From Agrobacterium sp. a22-2 (GTDB lineage: Bacteria; Pseudomonadota; Alphaproteobacteria; Rhizobiales; Rhizobiaceae), in contig NZ_JAAXMM010000011.1 in NCBI RefSeq assembly GCF_012276985.1, positions 160,604 through 224,603 on the forward strand: a DNA stretch of 64,000 bases. The letters run 5' to 3'. The position numbers were made by a program, and so were the translations under genes. The number at the start of each line of letters is the position of its first letter. The first letter of the stretch is position 1. Below the pieces are notes generated by a model. The model was not told the origin of the DNA, did no database searches, and saw only the letters and a program-made list of their open reading frames with translations. Below are positions 25,899-34,983 of the stretch, one piece after another.

Positions 25899-27176
25899 TC
25901 AGCTCTTGAAGGTGTAGTCCGCTATCGACTGCGCCTTCATCTCGATCGAGAAGCCCGGCAGGGAGGGCGGCATATAGGCGGCGTCCTTGATCACGCAGGG
26001 GTCAAGGAAGTGTTCGTGCAGATGGTCGACATATTCGATCACCCGGCCGTCCTTGGTGCCTGACACGGCGATATAGTCGATCATCGACAGATGCTGCACA
26101 TATTCGCAGAGGCCGACGCCGCCGGCATGGGGCCAGACCGGCAGGCCGTATTTGGCAGCCATCAGCAGCACGGCCAATACCTCGTTCAGCCCGCCCATGC
26201 GGCAGCTGTCGATCTGCACGATATCGATGGCGCCGCCGGCAATCATCTGCTTGAAGACGATGCGGTTCTGGCACATCTCGCCGGTCGCCACCTTGACCGG
26301 CGCGATCGCCTCACGGATCGTCCTGTGGCCGGCGATGTCGTCGGGGCTGGTCGGTTCCTCGATGAAGAACGGCTTGTAGACGCTGAGCTCCTTGACCCAG
26401 TCGATCGCCTGGCCGACTTCCCAGACCTGGTTGGCATCGATCATCAGATGGCAGTCGTCGCCGATCACCTCGCGGGCTATGCGCAGGCGCCGCTTGTCGT
26501 CCTCGAGATCGCGGCCGACCTTCATCTTGATATGGGTGAAACCCTCATCGACGGCTTCCTGGCAGAGCCGGCGCAGCTTCTCGTCGGAATAGCCGAGCCA
26601 GCCGGCCGATGTGGTGTAGCAGGCATAACCGTCGCGCTTTAAGTTGGCGATGCGTTCGGCCTTGCCGGGCTCGGCTTTCCTCAGGATGGCGAGCGCCTCC
26701 TCCGGCGTCAGGGCATCGGTCAGATAGCGGAAATCGATGATCGAGATGATCTCTTCCGGGCTCATGTCGGCGACCAGTTGCCAAACCGGCTTGCCGGCCT
26801 GCTTGGCCATCAGGTCCCAGACAGCATTGACGACGGCGCCAACCGCCAGGTGCATGGCACCCTTGTCGGGGCCGATCCAGCGCAACTGGCTGTCGCCGGT
26901 GACATAGTGCCAGAAGCGGCCGGGATTGGCCTTGACCCAATCGAGGTCGAGGCCGATCACCAGATGCTTTAAAGCGTCGATCGCGGCGCAGCAGATTTCA
27001 TTGCCGCGACCGATGGTAAACGTCAGCCCATGACCCTCCAGCCCGTCCTGATCCGTGCCCAGAATGACATAGGCGGCCGAGTAGTCGGGATCGGGATTCA
27101 TGGCGTCCGATCCGTCGAGACTCGCGGATGTGGGGAAGCGCAGGTCAATGCTGCGCAGGCTGGTGATCTGGGTCAT
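25899..27176 (-). CDS. fucD: L-fuconate dehydratase (enolase superfamily)
   Basis: A 425-residue enolase-superfamily dehydratase of the mandelate-racemase subgroup. Catalytic and metal residues are visible: K217/K219 (HIKMKVGRD), D247 (MIDAN), E273 (FIEEPT), E300 (TGEMCQ), and the D323/H350 dyad (QIDSCR, WPHAGG). They fall one residue off those I recall for Xanthomonas L-fuconate dehydratase. It makes 2-keto-3-deoxy-L-fuconate for the SDR two genes upstream. It is the last gene of the eleven-gene operon and converges on kdgK. Confidence 0.93.
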   Translation of the reverse strand: MTQITSLRSIDLRFPTSASLDGSDAMNPDPDYSAAYVILGTDQDGLEGHGLTFTIGRGNEICCAAIDALKHLVIGLDLDWVKANPGRFWHYVTGDSQLRWIGPDKGAMHLAVGAVVNAVWDLMAKQAGKPVWQLVADMSPEEIISIIDFRYLTDALTPEEALAILRKAEPGKAERIANLKRDGYACYTTSAGWLGYSDEKLRRLCQEAVDEGFTHIKMKVGRDLEDDKRRLRIAREVIGDDCHLMIDANQVWEVGQAIDWVKELSVYKPFFIEEPTSPDDIAGHRTIREAIAPVKVATGEMCQNRIVFKQMIAGGAIDIVQIDSCRMGGLNEVLAVLLMAAKYGLPVWPHAGGVGLCEYVQHLSMIDYIAVSGTKDGRVIEYVDHLHEHFLDPCVIKDAAYMPPSLPGFSIEMKAQSIADYTFKS

Positions 27177-27212
27177 GGGTCTGCCTTGGCTGTTCTTTAG
27201 GTTGCTGTCGTG

Positions 27213-28055
27213 TCAGGCGTCGGCGCGGAAGGTCTGCTTCTGGGTGCCGAGGCCTTCGATGCCCAGTTCCACCACGTCGCCGGCTTTCAGGAAGCGTTGC
27301 GGCTTCATGCCCATGCCGACGCCCGGAGGTGTGCCGGTGGAGATGACGTCGCCCGGATGCAGCGACATGAACTGGCTGAGATAGGAAACGACATGGGCGA
27401 CGCCGTAGACCATGGTCCTGGACGAGCCGTTCTGCATGGTTTCGCCGTTGACCTTCAGCCACATGCCGAGGTTCTGCGGATCGGCGATCTCGTCCTTTGT
27501 GACGAGCCAGGGGCCGATCGGGCCGAAGGTGTCGCAGGACTTGCCCTTGGTCCACTGGCCGGCGCGCTCGGTCTGGAAGGCGCGCTCGGAGACGTCATGG
27601 CTGACGCAATAGCCGGCGACGTAATCCAGCGCGTCGGCTTCCGAGACATATTTCGCCGTCTTGCCGATGACGACGCCGAGTTCGACTTCCCAGTCGGTCT
27701 TTTCCGAGCCGCGCGGGATGAGAACGTCGTCATTGGGGCCGACAATGGCCGAGGTCGCCTTCATGAAGATCACCGGTTCCGGCGGAACCGTAGCACCCGT
27801 TTCGGCGGCGTGGTCGGAGAAGTTCAGGCCGATGCAGATGAACTTGCCGGTGCCCGCGACGCAGGCGCCGATCCGGTCTGCGGCCAGTTCCGGCAGGGTG
27901 CTCGGATCGATGGCGGCCAGCGTCTTCAGGCTTTCGGGCGAGATGGCAGCACCACCGATATCGGCGACATGGGCGGAGAGATCGCGGATCTTGCCGCTAG
28001 CATCGAGAAGGGCCGGCTTTTCCTGGCCCACGGGGCCAACGCGCATCAGTTTCAT
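27213..28055 (-). CDS. 2,4-diketo-3-deoxy-L-fuconate hydrolase (FAH family)
   Basis: A 280-residue fumarylacetoacetate-hydrolase-family enzyme with the core CIGLNFSDHAAETGA, the metal-site segment WEVELGVVIGK, and PGDVISTGTPPGVGMG. In the non-phosphorylating L-fucose route the family member cleaves 2,4-diketo-3-deoxyfuconate to pyruvate and L-lactate. The gene sits between the fuconate dehydratase and the SDR, the expected neighbours. By sequence alone it could be named an ureidoglycolate-lyase-like protein. Confidence 0.85.
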   Translation of the reverse strand: MKLMRVGPVGQEKPALLDASGKIRDLSAHVADIGGAAISPESLKTLAAIDPSTLPELAADRIGACVAGTGKFICIGLNFSDHAAETGATVPPEPVIFMKATSAIVGPNDDVLIPRGSEKTDWEVELGVVIGKTAKYVSEADALDYVAGYCVSHDVSERAFQTERAGQWTKGKSCDTFGPIGPWLVTKDEIADPQNLGMWLKVNGETMQNGSSRTMVYGVAHVVSYLSQFMSLHPGDVISTGTPPGVGMGMKPQRFLKAGDVVELGIEGLGTQKQTFRADA

Positions 28056-28082
28056 GGTCTTAGTTCCTTTGGTAAATTTCGC

Positions 28083-28814
28083 TCAGATGGTCCAGCCGCC
28101 GTCGATGGCATAGGCTTGGCCCGATGTGTAGGTGGCGCCGGCCAGATAGACGGCAAGATCGGCGATTTCTTCCGGTGTGCCGAGACGGCCCATGGGCTGG
28201 CGGGCGATGAAGGCGGCGCGGGCGTCGTCGTAATTGCCCTGGGCCTTCATGCGGTCCTGCAGCGACGGGCTTTCGACGGTGCCGGGGCAAATGCAATTGC
28301 AGCGAATGCCCTGTGCGACATAATCGGCGGCGACCGACTTGGTCAGGCCGACGACGGCCGCCTTGGTCACCGTATAGGCGCAGCGGTTCGGCACGCCCTT
28401 CACGCTGGAGGCGACCGACGCCATGTTGACGATGGAGCCTTCGCCCTTGGCAAGCATTCCCGGCAGAACGGCGCGGATGGTGCGGATCATGGCACGGACG
28501 TTGAGATCGAAGGCGAAATCGAGATCGCTGTCGGCCATGTCGAGAACCGAGCCGCCATGCACGAACCCAGCGCAATTGAACAGCACGTCGACCGGGCCGA
28601 ACTCCGCCACGACGGTTTGAACGGCCTCGTTGTTGAGGACGTCGAGCTTGCGCGTTACAATGCCTGCCTCGCCGGCGAGGGTGGCGAGTGCCGTCTCGTT
28701 GATATCGGTCGCGCAGACCACGGCGCCGGCGCGGGCGAAGGCGAGCGCACTGGCCCTGCCTATGCCCTGTCCGGCGGCTGTGACCAGCACGCGCTTGTGT
28801 TGAAGTGAGGCCAT
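28083..28814 (-). CDS. 2-keto-3-deoxy-L-fuconate dehydrogenase (SDR)
   Basis: A 243-residue classical SDR with VTAAGQGIGRASALAFA at the N-terminus, NCAG near residue 85, a catalytic YTVTK, and an RCNCICPGTVESPSL segment like the bacterial fuconate-pathway enzyme and human BDH2. It should oxidise the C4 hydroxyl of 2-keto-3-deoxy-L-fuconate with NAD+. It lies 27 bases upstream of the hydrolase that uses the product. Confidence 0.86.
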   Translation of the reverse strand: MASLQHKRVLVTAAGQGIGRASALAFARAGAVVCATDINETALATLAGEAGIVTRKLDVLNNEAVQTVVAEFGPVDVLFNCAGFVHGGSVLDMADSDLDFAFDLNVRAMIRTIRAVLPGMLAKGEGSIVNMASVASSVKGVPNRCAYTVTKAAVVGLTKSVAADYVAQGIRCNCICPGTVESPSLQDRMKAQGNYDDARAAFIARQPMGRLGTPEEIADLAVYLAGATYTSGQAYAIDGGWTI

Positions 28815-28843
28815 ATGAACTCCCTTTTCATTTTGTCATGTTG

Positions 28844-29296
28844 TCAGACCACCTGAGGTCTGCGCTCGACAATGTGAATGTGATCGGCGGCAAGCACAAC
28901 CTCACCCCTCTGATTTATTACCTCCGTGCGCTCCACGACACGCCCGACGCCGGCCCGTTTCGGGTCATCCTCGCGGGAATGGATGGTGACGCGCGTATGG
29001 ATCGTATCGCCGATGAAAACAGGACGAATGAAGCGCAGCCGGTCATAGCCATAGGAAAACGCAGCCGGGTTGATGACGCTGGCCGTCAGGCCGATGCCGA
29101 TCGAGAACACCATGGTGCCATGGGCGATGCGCTGGCCAAACGGCGTCGTCTTGGCGAATTCGGCATCCATGTGATGCGGAAAGAAATCACCGGTATGGCC
29201 GGCATGCACGATGAAGTCCGTCTCGGTAATCGTGCGGCCGGTCGTCTGGCGCTGTTCGCCGAGCACATAGTCCTCGAAATATTTGAGCTGTTCCAT
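28844..29296 (-). CDS. MaoC-like hydratase/dehydratase, single domain
   Basis: A 150-residue hot-dog-fold protein. The (R)-hydratase motif appears as GDFFPHHMDAEFA near residues 36-48, followed by FGQRIAHGTMVFS, so the catalytic Asp and His look intact. MaoC proteins normally hydrate enoyl-CoA thioesters, and no CoA intermediate is known in the L-fucose route, so its role here is unclear. It is inside the fucose operon (12 bases after the oxidoreductase, 29 before the SDR) with an AAGGAC ribosome site. Confidence 0.8.
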   Translation of the reverse strand: MEQLKYFEDYVLGEQRQTTGRTITETDFIVHAGHTGDFFPHHMDAEFAKTTPFGQRIAHGTMVFSIGIGLTASVINPAAFSYGYDRLRFIRPVFIGDTIHTRVTIHSREDDPKRAGVGRVVERTEVINQRGEVVLAADHIHIVERRPQVV

Positions 29297-29308
29297 GGCG
29301 ATCGGTCC

Positions 29309-30376
29309 TTAAGGTCGTATGCCAAGCGGCGTGGCAGGGGCAGCGCTGGACGCATAGGCCGCCTCGACCAGCGCCATGGTCATCCAGGCATCTTCCACGG
29401 AAGAAACCAGTTCGCTGTCTTCGCCGTTCGCATAGCGCTGCAGATTGGCCATCCGGCCGACAAAGGCATCGGGAAACCAGGTACCCTGCAGCGGCACGGT
29501 GATCCACCCGGACCCGCCCTTGGGATAGATTTCCAGAATGTCCGGCTCGCCGCGCGGATAGTCGAGATTGACGCCGAGTTGAACGTAAGCCGCCCCTTCC
29601 GTTCCGCACACGCGGAATTCGCAGGCCTGGTGGCGCCGGCCGAATTTGTGGTCGTGGTTGATCGACAGAGCGCAACGGACGCGATCGCCATAGTCGAGGA
29701 TGGCGGTGGTGCGGGTCTGGGCCATCTTGTGGTTCGGATGGCCGATCGACTTGGCATGCACGCCCGTGGGGTCGCCGAGGATCTGGCGGATGGCATCGAT
29801 ATAATGGATCGAGTGCATGGCGATCTCGATGCGCGGCAGGCCTTCGAGGAAGGACCACAGCTGCCAGGGCGTATCGAGGGCCAGATGGACCTCGAAATCG
29901 ACGACCTCGCCGAGCAGCCCCTTGGCGATCGCGTCTTTCAGCGCCAGCATCATCGGCGCAAAGCGCAGCTGGAAATTGACGGCGGCCTTGAGCTTCTTGT
30001 CCCGGCAGATTTTCAGGATCTCGGTTGCCGCCGCCAGATCGCTGCCCATCGGCTTCTGGATCAGCACCGCGGCCCCGTCGGGAAGGGCTGCGAGAACCTT
30101 GGCATGGGCCGCCGGCGGCGTGGCGAGATCGAAGATGGCATTTTCGACGGCCGCCGCTTGCTCGAGCGACGCATAGGCCGTCACGCCCCATTGATTGGCA
30201 AGCGCCTTGGCTTTTGCCTGATCGGGATCAAAAAGCCCGGCGATCGGGAAGCCGCCCTTGGCATAGGCGGGAAAATGCGCGTCGCTGACGATCGATCCGG
30301 CCCCGAAGGTGACGATCGGGCGCGGGACGGAGGGCATGGGCCAGGATTGGGCGAGGGAGGCTGGGTCGAAGGTCAT
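29309..30376 (-). CDS. Gfo/Idh/MocA-family oxidoreductase
   Basis: A 355-residue NAD(P)-dependent sugar dehydrogenase-like protein. The nucleotide-binding region is IVTFGAGSIVSDAHFPAY, and the usual EKP lysine motif is present as IQKPMGSDL. The second-domain helix IEIAMHSIHYIDAIR supplies the expected substrate His/Asp residues. By position it is a candidate for L-fucose 1-dehydrogenase, the step not otherwise assigned in the operon; other sugar or inositol-type substrates are possible. Start at 30376 with GAGGGAAA upstream. Confidence 0.75.
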   Translation of the reverse strand: MTFDPASLAQSWPMPSVPRPIVTFGAGSIVSDAHFPAYAKGGFPIAGLFDPDQAKAKALANQWGVTAYASLEQAAAVENAIFDLATPPAAHAKVLAALPDGAAVLIQKPMGSDLAAATEILKICRDKKLKAAVNFQLRFAPMMLALKDAIAKGLLGEVVDFEVHLALDTPWQLWSFLEGLPRIEIAMHSIHYIDAIRQILGDPTGVHAKSIGHPNHKMAQTRTTAILDYGDRVRCALSINHDHKFGRRHQACEFRVCGTEGAAYVQLGVNLDYPRGEPDILEIYPKGGSGWITVPLQGTWFPDAFVGRMANLQRYANGEDSELVSSVEDAWMTMALVEAAYASSAAPATPLGIRP

Positions 30377-30421
30377 GGGTGAATTTCCCTCGTTGGCATT
30401 GCAGTCGGAACAAGCACAGCC

Positions 30422-30751
30422 TCACGCATGATAAAACACCTCCTCCATCTCCGCCCACCATTCGCCCTCCTTGCGGGTGGAAAGCGGTGCCTGGCAGGGC
30501 ATGCAGACGGCCCACCAGTCCTGGGTCTTCGGATCGGCGGCCATCTTCGCCATGTCGGCGTCGAAATCGTGGCCGTGATATTCGAAGAAGGAGAACAGCA
30601 GGTTTTCCGGCTCCTTCAGGAAGATCGAATAATGCTTGATATGGCAGGCCGAAATCATCGAGAGCACCTCTGGCCAGACGGCCGCGTGCAGGCGCTTGTA
30701 CTCGGCGATCTTTTCGGCATTGAGGCCGATGACCATTCCCTTGCGTTGCAT
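30422..30751 (-). CDS. L-rhamnose/L-fucose mutarotase (RhaM family)
   Basis: A 109-residue ferredoxin-like-fold mutarotase. Active-site residues match E. coli RhaM: Y18 and H22 (EYKRLHAAVWPEV), with the tryptophan pair at 79-80 (TQDWWAV). It interconverts the alpha and beta anomers of a 6-deoxyhexose. The family is usually labelled rhamnose mutarotase; the surrounding genes point to L-fucose. The start was placed at 30751 so that the protein has the family length. Confidence 0.86.
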   Translation of the reverse strand: MQRKGMVIGLNAEKIAEYKRLHAAVWPEVLSMISACHIKHYSIFLKEPENLLFSFFEYHGHDFDADMAKMAADPKTQDWWAVCMPCQAPLSTRKEGEWWAEMEEVFYHA

Positions 30752-30762
30752 CTCGGCCCCTC

Positions 30763-31872
30763 TCAACGGATCTCGCGGTTGAACTCGGCGATCCGCCGGC
30801 CGGCGATCGCCTCCCAGTCCCATTCGATGCCGAGACCCGGTGTCATCGGCGCCAGGGCCTGACCGTCCTTGATCTGCAGCCTCGAGGTGGTGATGTCGTC
30901 GAGCTGCGGGATATATTCGACATATTTGCCGTTCTGAACGGCGCAGGTCAGGCTGACATGCAGCTCCATCAGGAAATGCGGGCAGATCGGCATGTCGAAG
31001 GCCTCCGCTGCATGCGCCACCTTCAGCCAGGGGGTGATGCCGCCGATCCGGCCGGCGTCGACCTGGACGATCGAGCAGGCGCCTTTCTGCATATATTCGC
31101 GGAAATGGCGGATCGAATAAAGGGATTCGCCGACTGCGATCGGGGTCGATGTCGAGCGGTTGAGCCGTACATGGCCATCGATATCGTCGGCTGCCAGAGG
31201 TTCCTCGATCCAGGCAAGGTCCAGTTCGCGCAATCGGTCGGCGCGGCGGATCGCCTCATCAAGGGCAAAACCCTGGTTGGCATCGGTCATGATTTCATAA
31301 GCGTCGCCAACAGCCGTGCGCACCGCCGAAAGCCGGGCGAAATCCTCGGAACCATGCGGTCGGCCGATCTTGACCTTGGAGCCGCGGAACCCTTGGGCCT
31401 TGGCCTCCACCGCATCCTCGACCAGGGCTTCGACGGGCAGATGCAGCCAGCCGCCTTCGGTGGTGTAGAGCGGACAGCGATCCTTGGCGCCGCCGGCCAG
31501 TTTCCACAGCGGCAGGGTCTGCTTGCGGGCGCGCAGATCCCAGAGGGCCGTGTCGATGGCCGCCAGCGCGATGGCGGTGATGGCGCCGATGGTGGTGGCG
31601 TGGGTGGCAAATTCCAGCTCGTGCCAGATCGCCTCGATCTGGTCGGCATCGCGGCCGATCAGGCGGGGGCCAAGATGATCGGCGAGCAGCCGCATGACCG
31701 AGGAGCCACCGGTGCCGATCGTATAGCTGTAGCCGGTGCCCTTGGCGCCGTCGCTGTCTGTGATGGTGACCAGCGGCGTCTCCTGGCTGACAAAGCTCTG
31801 GATGGCGTCGGTGCGCACGACCTTCGGGCGAAGGTCGACCATGCAGAGTTCAATGCGTTCAATTCTGGCCAT
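30763..31872 (-). CDS. Enolase-superfamily (mandelate racemase-like) sugar-acid dehydratase, second copy
   Basis: 369 residues with a complete MR-subgroup set: K166/K168 (SKVKIGR), D197 (MTDAN), E223 (WIEEPL), E249 (VGESLY), and a D272/H299 dyad (QVDAGR, ICPHF). It is clearly different from the L-fuconate dehydratase at 25899. Its substrate is unknown; a second aldonate (for example galactonate- or lyxonate-like), or an isomer made from the same transported sugar, is plausible. It lies directly between the transporter ATPase and the mutarotase genes. Confidence 0.82.
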   Translation of the reverse strand: MARIERIELCMVDLRPKVVRTDAIQSFVSQETPLVTITDSDGAKGTGYSYTIGTGGSSVMRLLADHLGPRLIGRDADQIEAIWHELEFATHATTIGAITAIALAAIDTALWDLRARKQTLPLWKLAGGAKDRCPLYTTEGGWLHLPVEALVEDAVEAKAQGFRGSKVKIGRPHGSEDFARLSAVRTAVGDAYEIMTDANQGFALDEAIRRADRLRELDLAWIEEPLAADDIDGHVRLNRSTSTPIAVGESLYSIRHFREYMQKGACSIVQVDAGRIGGITPWLKVAHAAEAFDMPICPHFLMELHVSLTCAVQNGKYVEYIPQLDDITTSRLQIKDGQALAPMTPGLGIEWDWEAIAGRRIAEFNREIR

Positions 31873-31875
31873 GGC

Positions 31876-32973
31876 TCAGGCCCTCAAGGATTTGCCGGTG
31901 TCCCGGTCGAAAAGATGGGCCTGGGACAGGTCGAAGCAGAAGTTCAAGGGCTGGCCCGATTTCAGCTGCCGCGGATTGAGCATGCGGCCGACCCATTCCG
32001 ATCCGCCGAATTCTGAGAACACCAAGGTCTCGTTGCCGAGCGGCTCGGTGATGGTCACCTTCAGGTCAGCGCTGTGCACCGCCGTCTCATGACCGGAATG
32101 GATGCCGTGGCCGGTCGGGTAGAGATCGTCGGGCCGCAGGCCGAAGGTGACCTTGGCACCGGCGGTGACCTGGCTTTCGAACTGCTTCGGCAGCGGCAGG
32201 CTATCGCCGTTGGCGAAGACAAGCCTGCCGTCGGCGACATCCGCGTCGCGCAGGTTCATCGGCGGGGAGCCGATGAAACCGGCGACGAATTTGGAATTGG
32301 GCCGCTGGAAGACATCCTCCGGCGTGCCGATCTGCTCGATATAGCCGTCGCGCATGATGACGATGCGATCGGCCAGCGTCATCGCCTCGACTTGGTCATG
32401 GGTCACGTAGATCACCGTCGACTGCACCTTGGCATGCAGCTTCTTGATCTCGGTGCGCATCTGCGTGCGCAGCTTGGCGTCGAGGTTGGAGAGCGGTTCA
32501 TCGAACAGAAAGACTTCCGGGTCGCGCACGATCGCCCGGCCCATGGCGACGCGCTGGCGCTGGCCGCCGGACAGCTGCGACGGGCGGCGGTCGAGAAGGG
32601 CGGTGAGGTCGAGGGTGCGAGCGGCCTCGTCGACGCGCGGCGCAATCTCGTCGGGCTTCATGCCGGCGATCTTCAGCGAGAAGCCCATGTTCTCGCGCAC
32701 CGTCATGTGCGGGTAGAGCGCGTAGGACTGGAAGACCATGGCGAGGTTGCGGGCGCGCGGCGGCAGGTCGTTGACGACGCGGCCGCCGATCCGAAGTTCT
32801 CCGCCGGAGATCGGCTCGAGACCGGCGATCATGCGCAGCGTCGTCGACTTGCCGCAGCCGGAGGGGCCGACAAGCGCGATGAATTCGCGGTCGGCGACGT
32901 CGAGGTCGATCCCGTGAACCACTTCCAGGGCGCCGTAGCGCTTGACCAGCTTATGCAGGGAGACGGTTGCCAT
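31876..32973 (-). CDS. Sugar ABC transporter ATPase (UgpC/MalK type)
   Basis: A 365-residue ATPase with Walker A GPSGCGKST, signature LSGGQRQRV, Walker B VFLFDEPLSNLDAKLR, and a C-terminal OB-type regulatory domain (about 240-365). It energises the two permeases that precede it at 3-base spacing. The length matches UgpC/MsmK-type ATPases. Confidence 0.93.
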   Translation of the reverse strand: MATVSLHKLVKRYGALEVVHGIDLDVADREFIALVGPSGCGKSTTLRMIAGLEPISGGELRIGGRVVNDLPPRARNLAMVFQSYALYPHMTVRENMGFSLKIAGMKPDEIAPRVDEAARTLDLTALLDRRPSQLSGGQRQRVAMGRAIVRDPEVFLFDEPLSNLDAKLRTQMRTEIKKLHAKVQSTVIYVTHDQVEAMTLADRIVIMRDGYIEQIGTPEDVFQRPNSKFVAGFIGSPPMNLRDADVADGRLVFANGDSLPLPKQFESQVTAGAKVTFGLRPDDLYPTGHGIHSGHETAVHSADLKVTITEPLGNETLVFSEFGGSEWVGRMLNPRQLKSGQPLNFCFDLSQAHLFDRDTGKSLRA

Positions 32974-32976
32974 AAC

Positions 32977-33843
32977 TTATCCTTTGACTGCGCCGGAGGT
33001 GAGGCCGGATACGAGATGCTTCTGGACGACGAAGGTCAGCGCCAGGGCCGGAACGATCATCACCACGGCCAGCGCACACATGCCGCGCCAGTCGATGGTG
33101 AATTCCGACGTATAGTCGAGCAGGCCGACCGGCAGGGTCTTGGAGGTGACCGAGCGGGTGAGCTGCGAGGCCAGCGCAAACTCGTTCCAGGAGGTGAGGA
33201 AGGCGAAGATGCCGGCGGACGCGATGCCGGGGCCGGCCAGCGGAAATTCCACCTGCCAGAAGGCCTGCCAGCGGGTGCAGCCGTCGATCTGAGCGGCTTC
33301 CGCCAGATCCTTCGGCACCTGGCGGAAGAAGCCGTCGATCAGCCAGATGGTGAAGGGCACGTTGAGCGCCACATAGACCAGGATCAGCCCGAAATGGGTG
33401 TCGATGATGCCGAGCCTCGCATAGACGAAGAACAACGGCAGCGACAGGGCGATGCCGGGCACGGTGCGTGTCAGCATCAGGCCGAGGAAGATCGCCGATT
33501 TTGCCTTGAAGCGGTAGCGGGCAAAGGCATAACCGCCGGCCATGCCGATGGCGATCGAGATCACCGTCGAGGTGACGGAGATGATCAGCGAATTGCGGAA
33601 ATAGCTGACGATCGGAATGCCGCCCTGGCCGATGCCGGAGAACATCGCCGTGTAGGCGTCGAGCGACAGATCCTGCGGGATCCAGACCGGCGGCTTGGCC
33701 ATGATCTCGACCGTCGGGCGGAAGGAGGACAGCACGATCCAGATGCCCGGCATGCAGATGATCAGCATGGCGAGGAAAAGGCCGATGGCGTGGGCGACGG
33801 CCAGCGCATTGCGCTTCAGGCGATGTTGTGCGTTCTCGTTCAT
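32977..33843 (-). CDS. Sugar ABC transporter permease (MalG type)
   Basis: A 288-residue membrane protein with six hydrophobic segments and the EAA loop DLAEAAQIDGCTRWQAFWQVEFPL. The start at 33843 (MNENAQH) follows the first permease's stop by two bases. It forms the transport channel with the partner permease. Confidence 0.92.
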   Translation of the reverse strand: MNENAQHRLKRNALAVAHAIGLFLAMLIICMPGIWIVLSSFRPTVEIMAKPPVWIPQDLSLDAYTAMFSGIGQGGIPIVSYFRNSLIISVTSTVISIAIGMAGGYAFARYRFKAKSAIFLGLMLTRTVPGIALSLPLFFVYARLGIIDTHFGLILVYVALNVPFTIWLIDGFFRQVPKDLAEAAQIDGCTRWQAFWQVEFPLAGPGIASAGIFAFLTSWNEFALASQLTRSVTSKTLPVGLLDYTSEFTIDWRGMCALAVVMIVPALALTFVVQKHLVSGLTSGAVKG

Positions 33844-33845
33844 GA

Positions 33846-34742
33846 TCACCAATCCGCAGCGATTTGGGTGCGCGCGGCTGCGAGCTTCCGGTAGAAGTAG
33901 ACGGTAAAGAGGATCGACAGCAGGATCGCCACATAGGCCATGGCATTGGCCAAGCCCATGCGGGCGTCCGAATAGGCGGTGCGCGCCACCAGCGTCCACA
34001 GCAGTTCGGTGCGCTTGGCGGGGCCGCCGTCGGTCATGATCTTGACGATGTCATAGGCGCGGGCCACGTCCAGGGAGCGGATCGTCATGGCGATATAGGC
34101 AAAGGGCATGATGAAGGGCCAGGTGACATAGCGGAAGGTCTGCCAGGGCGTGCAGCCGTCGACGCGGGCGGCCTCCAGCGGCTCCTTCGGCATGGCCAGC
34201 AGGCCGGCAAGGATCAGGATGGCGAACACCGACGTGGAGGACCACACCTCGGCGATCAGGATCGCGTAGAAGGCCAGTTGCCCGTCGATCAGCCAGGGAA
34301 TGGCCTGGTCGGTCAGCCCGAGCGACTGCAGGGCATTGTTGATCAGGCCGATGTTGTCGTTGAACATGAACTTGAACTGGAAGCCGACCAGGATAGGCGA
34401 GAACATCATCGGAAACATCATAATGGTCCGGAGCAAACGCTGGCCGCCGGTCGCCTTCTCGACCAGCATGGCAAGGCCGAGGCCGAGCAGCATTTCGAGG
34501 TTGAGCGCCACGGTCAAAAGCAGCACCGTGCGGCCGAAGGCGGTCCAGAACTCGATATCGGTCAGGATGCGCTGATAGTTGCGAAAGCCGACGAGGGTAA
34601 ACAGCGATGCCGGCTGCGTCAGCCGGAATGCGGTGAAGCTCGAATAGAGCGACAGCAGCAAAGGCAGGATGACAACGGCTGCCAGGACGATGAAGGCCGG
34701 CAGCAGAAGCAAAACGGGCGCCGGGGGTCTCCAGCCTTTCAT
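33846..34742 (-). CDS. Sugar ABC transporter permease (MalF/UgpA type)
   Basis: A 298-residue membrane protein with the EAA loop PLEAARVDGCTPWQTFRYVTWP. The ATG at 34742 has an AGGAGAA ribosome site; upstream in-frame codons lack one. A 241-base gap filled with palindromic repeats separates it from the binding-protein gene. Confidence 0.92.
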   Translation of the reverse strand: MKGWRPPAPVLLLLPAFIVLAAVVILPLLLSLYSSFTAFRLTQPASLFTLVGFRNYQRILTDIEFWTAFGRTVLLLTVALNLEMLLGLGLAMLVEKATGGQRLLRTIMMFPMMFSPILVGFQFKFMFNDNIGLINNALQSLGLTDQAIPWLIDGQLAFYAILIAEVWSSTSVFAILILAGLLAMPKEPLEAARVDGCTPWQTFRYVTWPFIMPFAYIAMTIRSLDVARAYDIVKIMTDGGPAKRTELLWTLVARTAYSDARMGLANAMAYVAILLSILFTVYFYRKLAAARTQIAADW

Positions 34743-34810
34743 GAAATGCTTCTCCTGTAAGCGCTTGGTCACATCAGTTCGGTGGTCGTTGCGTAAGGAC
34801 ATCTATAAAG

Positions 34811-34975
34811 TTGCGGGATGCCCCTCCCAAACCCTCCCCACAAGGGGGAGGGCTTAACCCTGCCATACCCCGGCGAAATAGAACCGGGCGGCTTCCGCGG
34901 GTCTTCTCCCCCCTTGTGGGGGAGATGGCCGGCAGGCCAGAGAGGGCTTTCTCCCCGCGAGCGGGGAGAGGGGTA
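34811..34975. repeat. Rhizobial-type palindromic repeat cluster between binding-protein and permease genes
   Basis: Three hairpins lie side by side: CCCTCCCC/GGGGAGGG at 34832-34852 (loop ACAAG), TCTCCCCC/GGGGGAGA at 34905-34925 (loop CTTGT), and TCTCCCCGC/GCGGGGAGA at 34950-34969. The first two are inverted copies of one unit. The tail GATGGCCGGCAGGCCAGAG is a stretch I associate with repeated rhizobial intergenic elements (RIME-like). The cluster lies in the 241 bases between the transporter's binding-protein and permease genes and could limit read-through. Confidence 0.7.
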
Positions 34976-34983
34976 TTCTTGCG

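Noticed and set aside
34811..34975. A CRISPR array in the repeated hairpins
   Set aside because: The repeats are palindromic, unequal and unevenly spaced, with no spacer-like units and no cas genes nearby.
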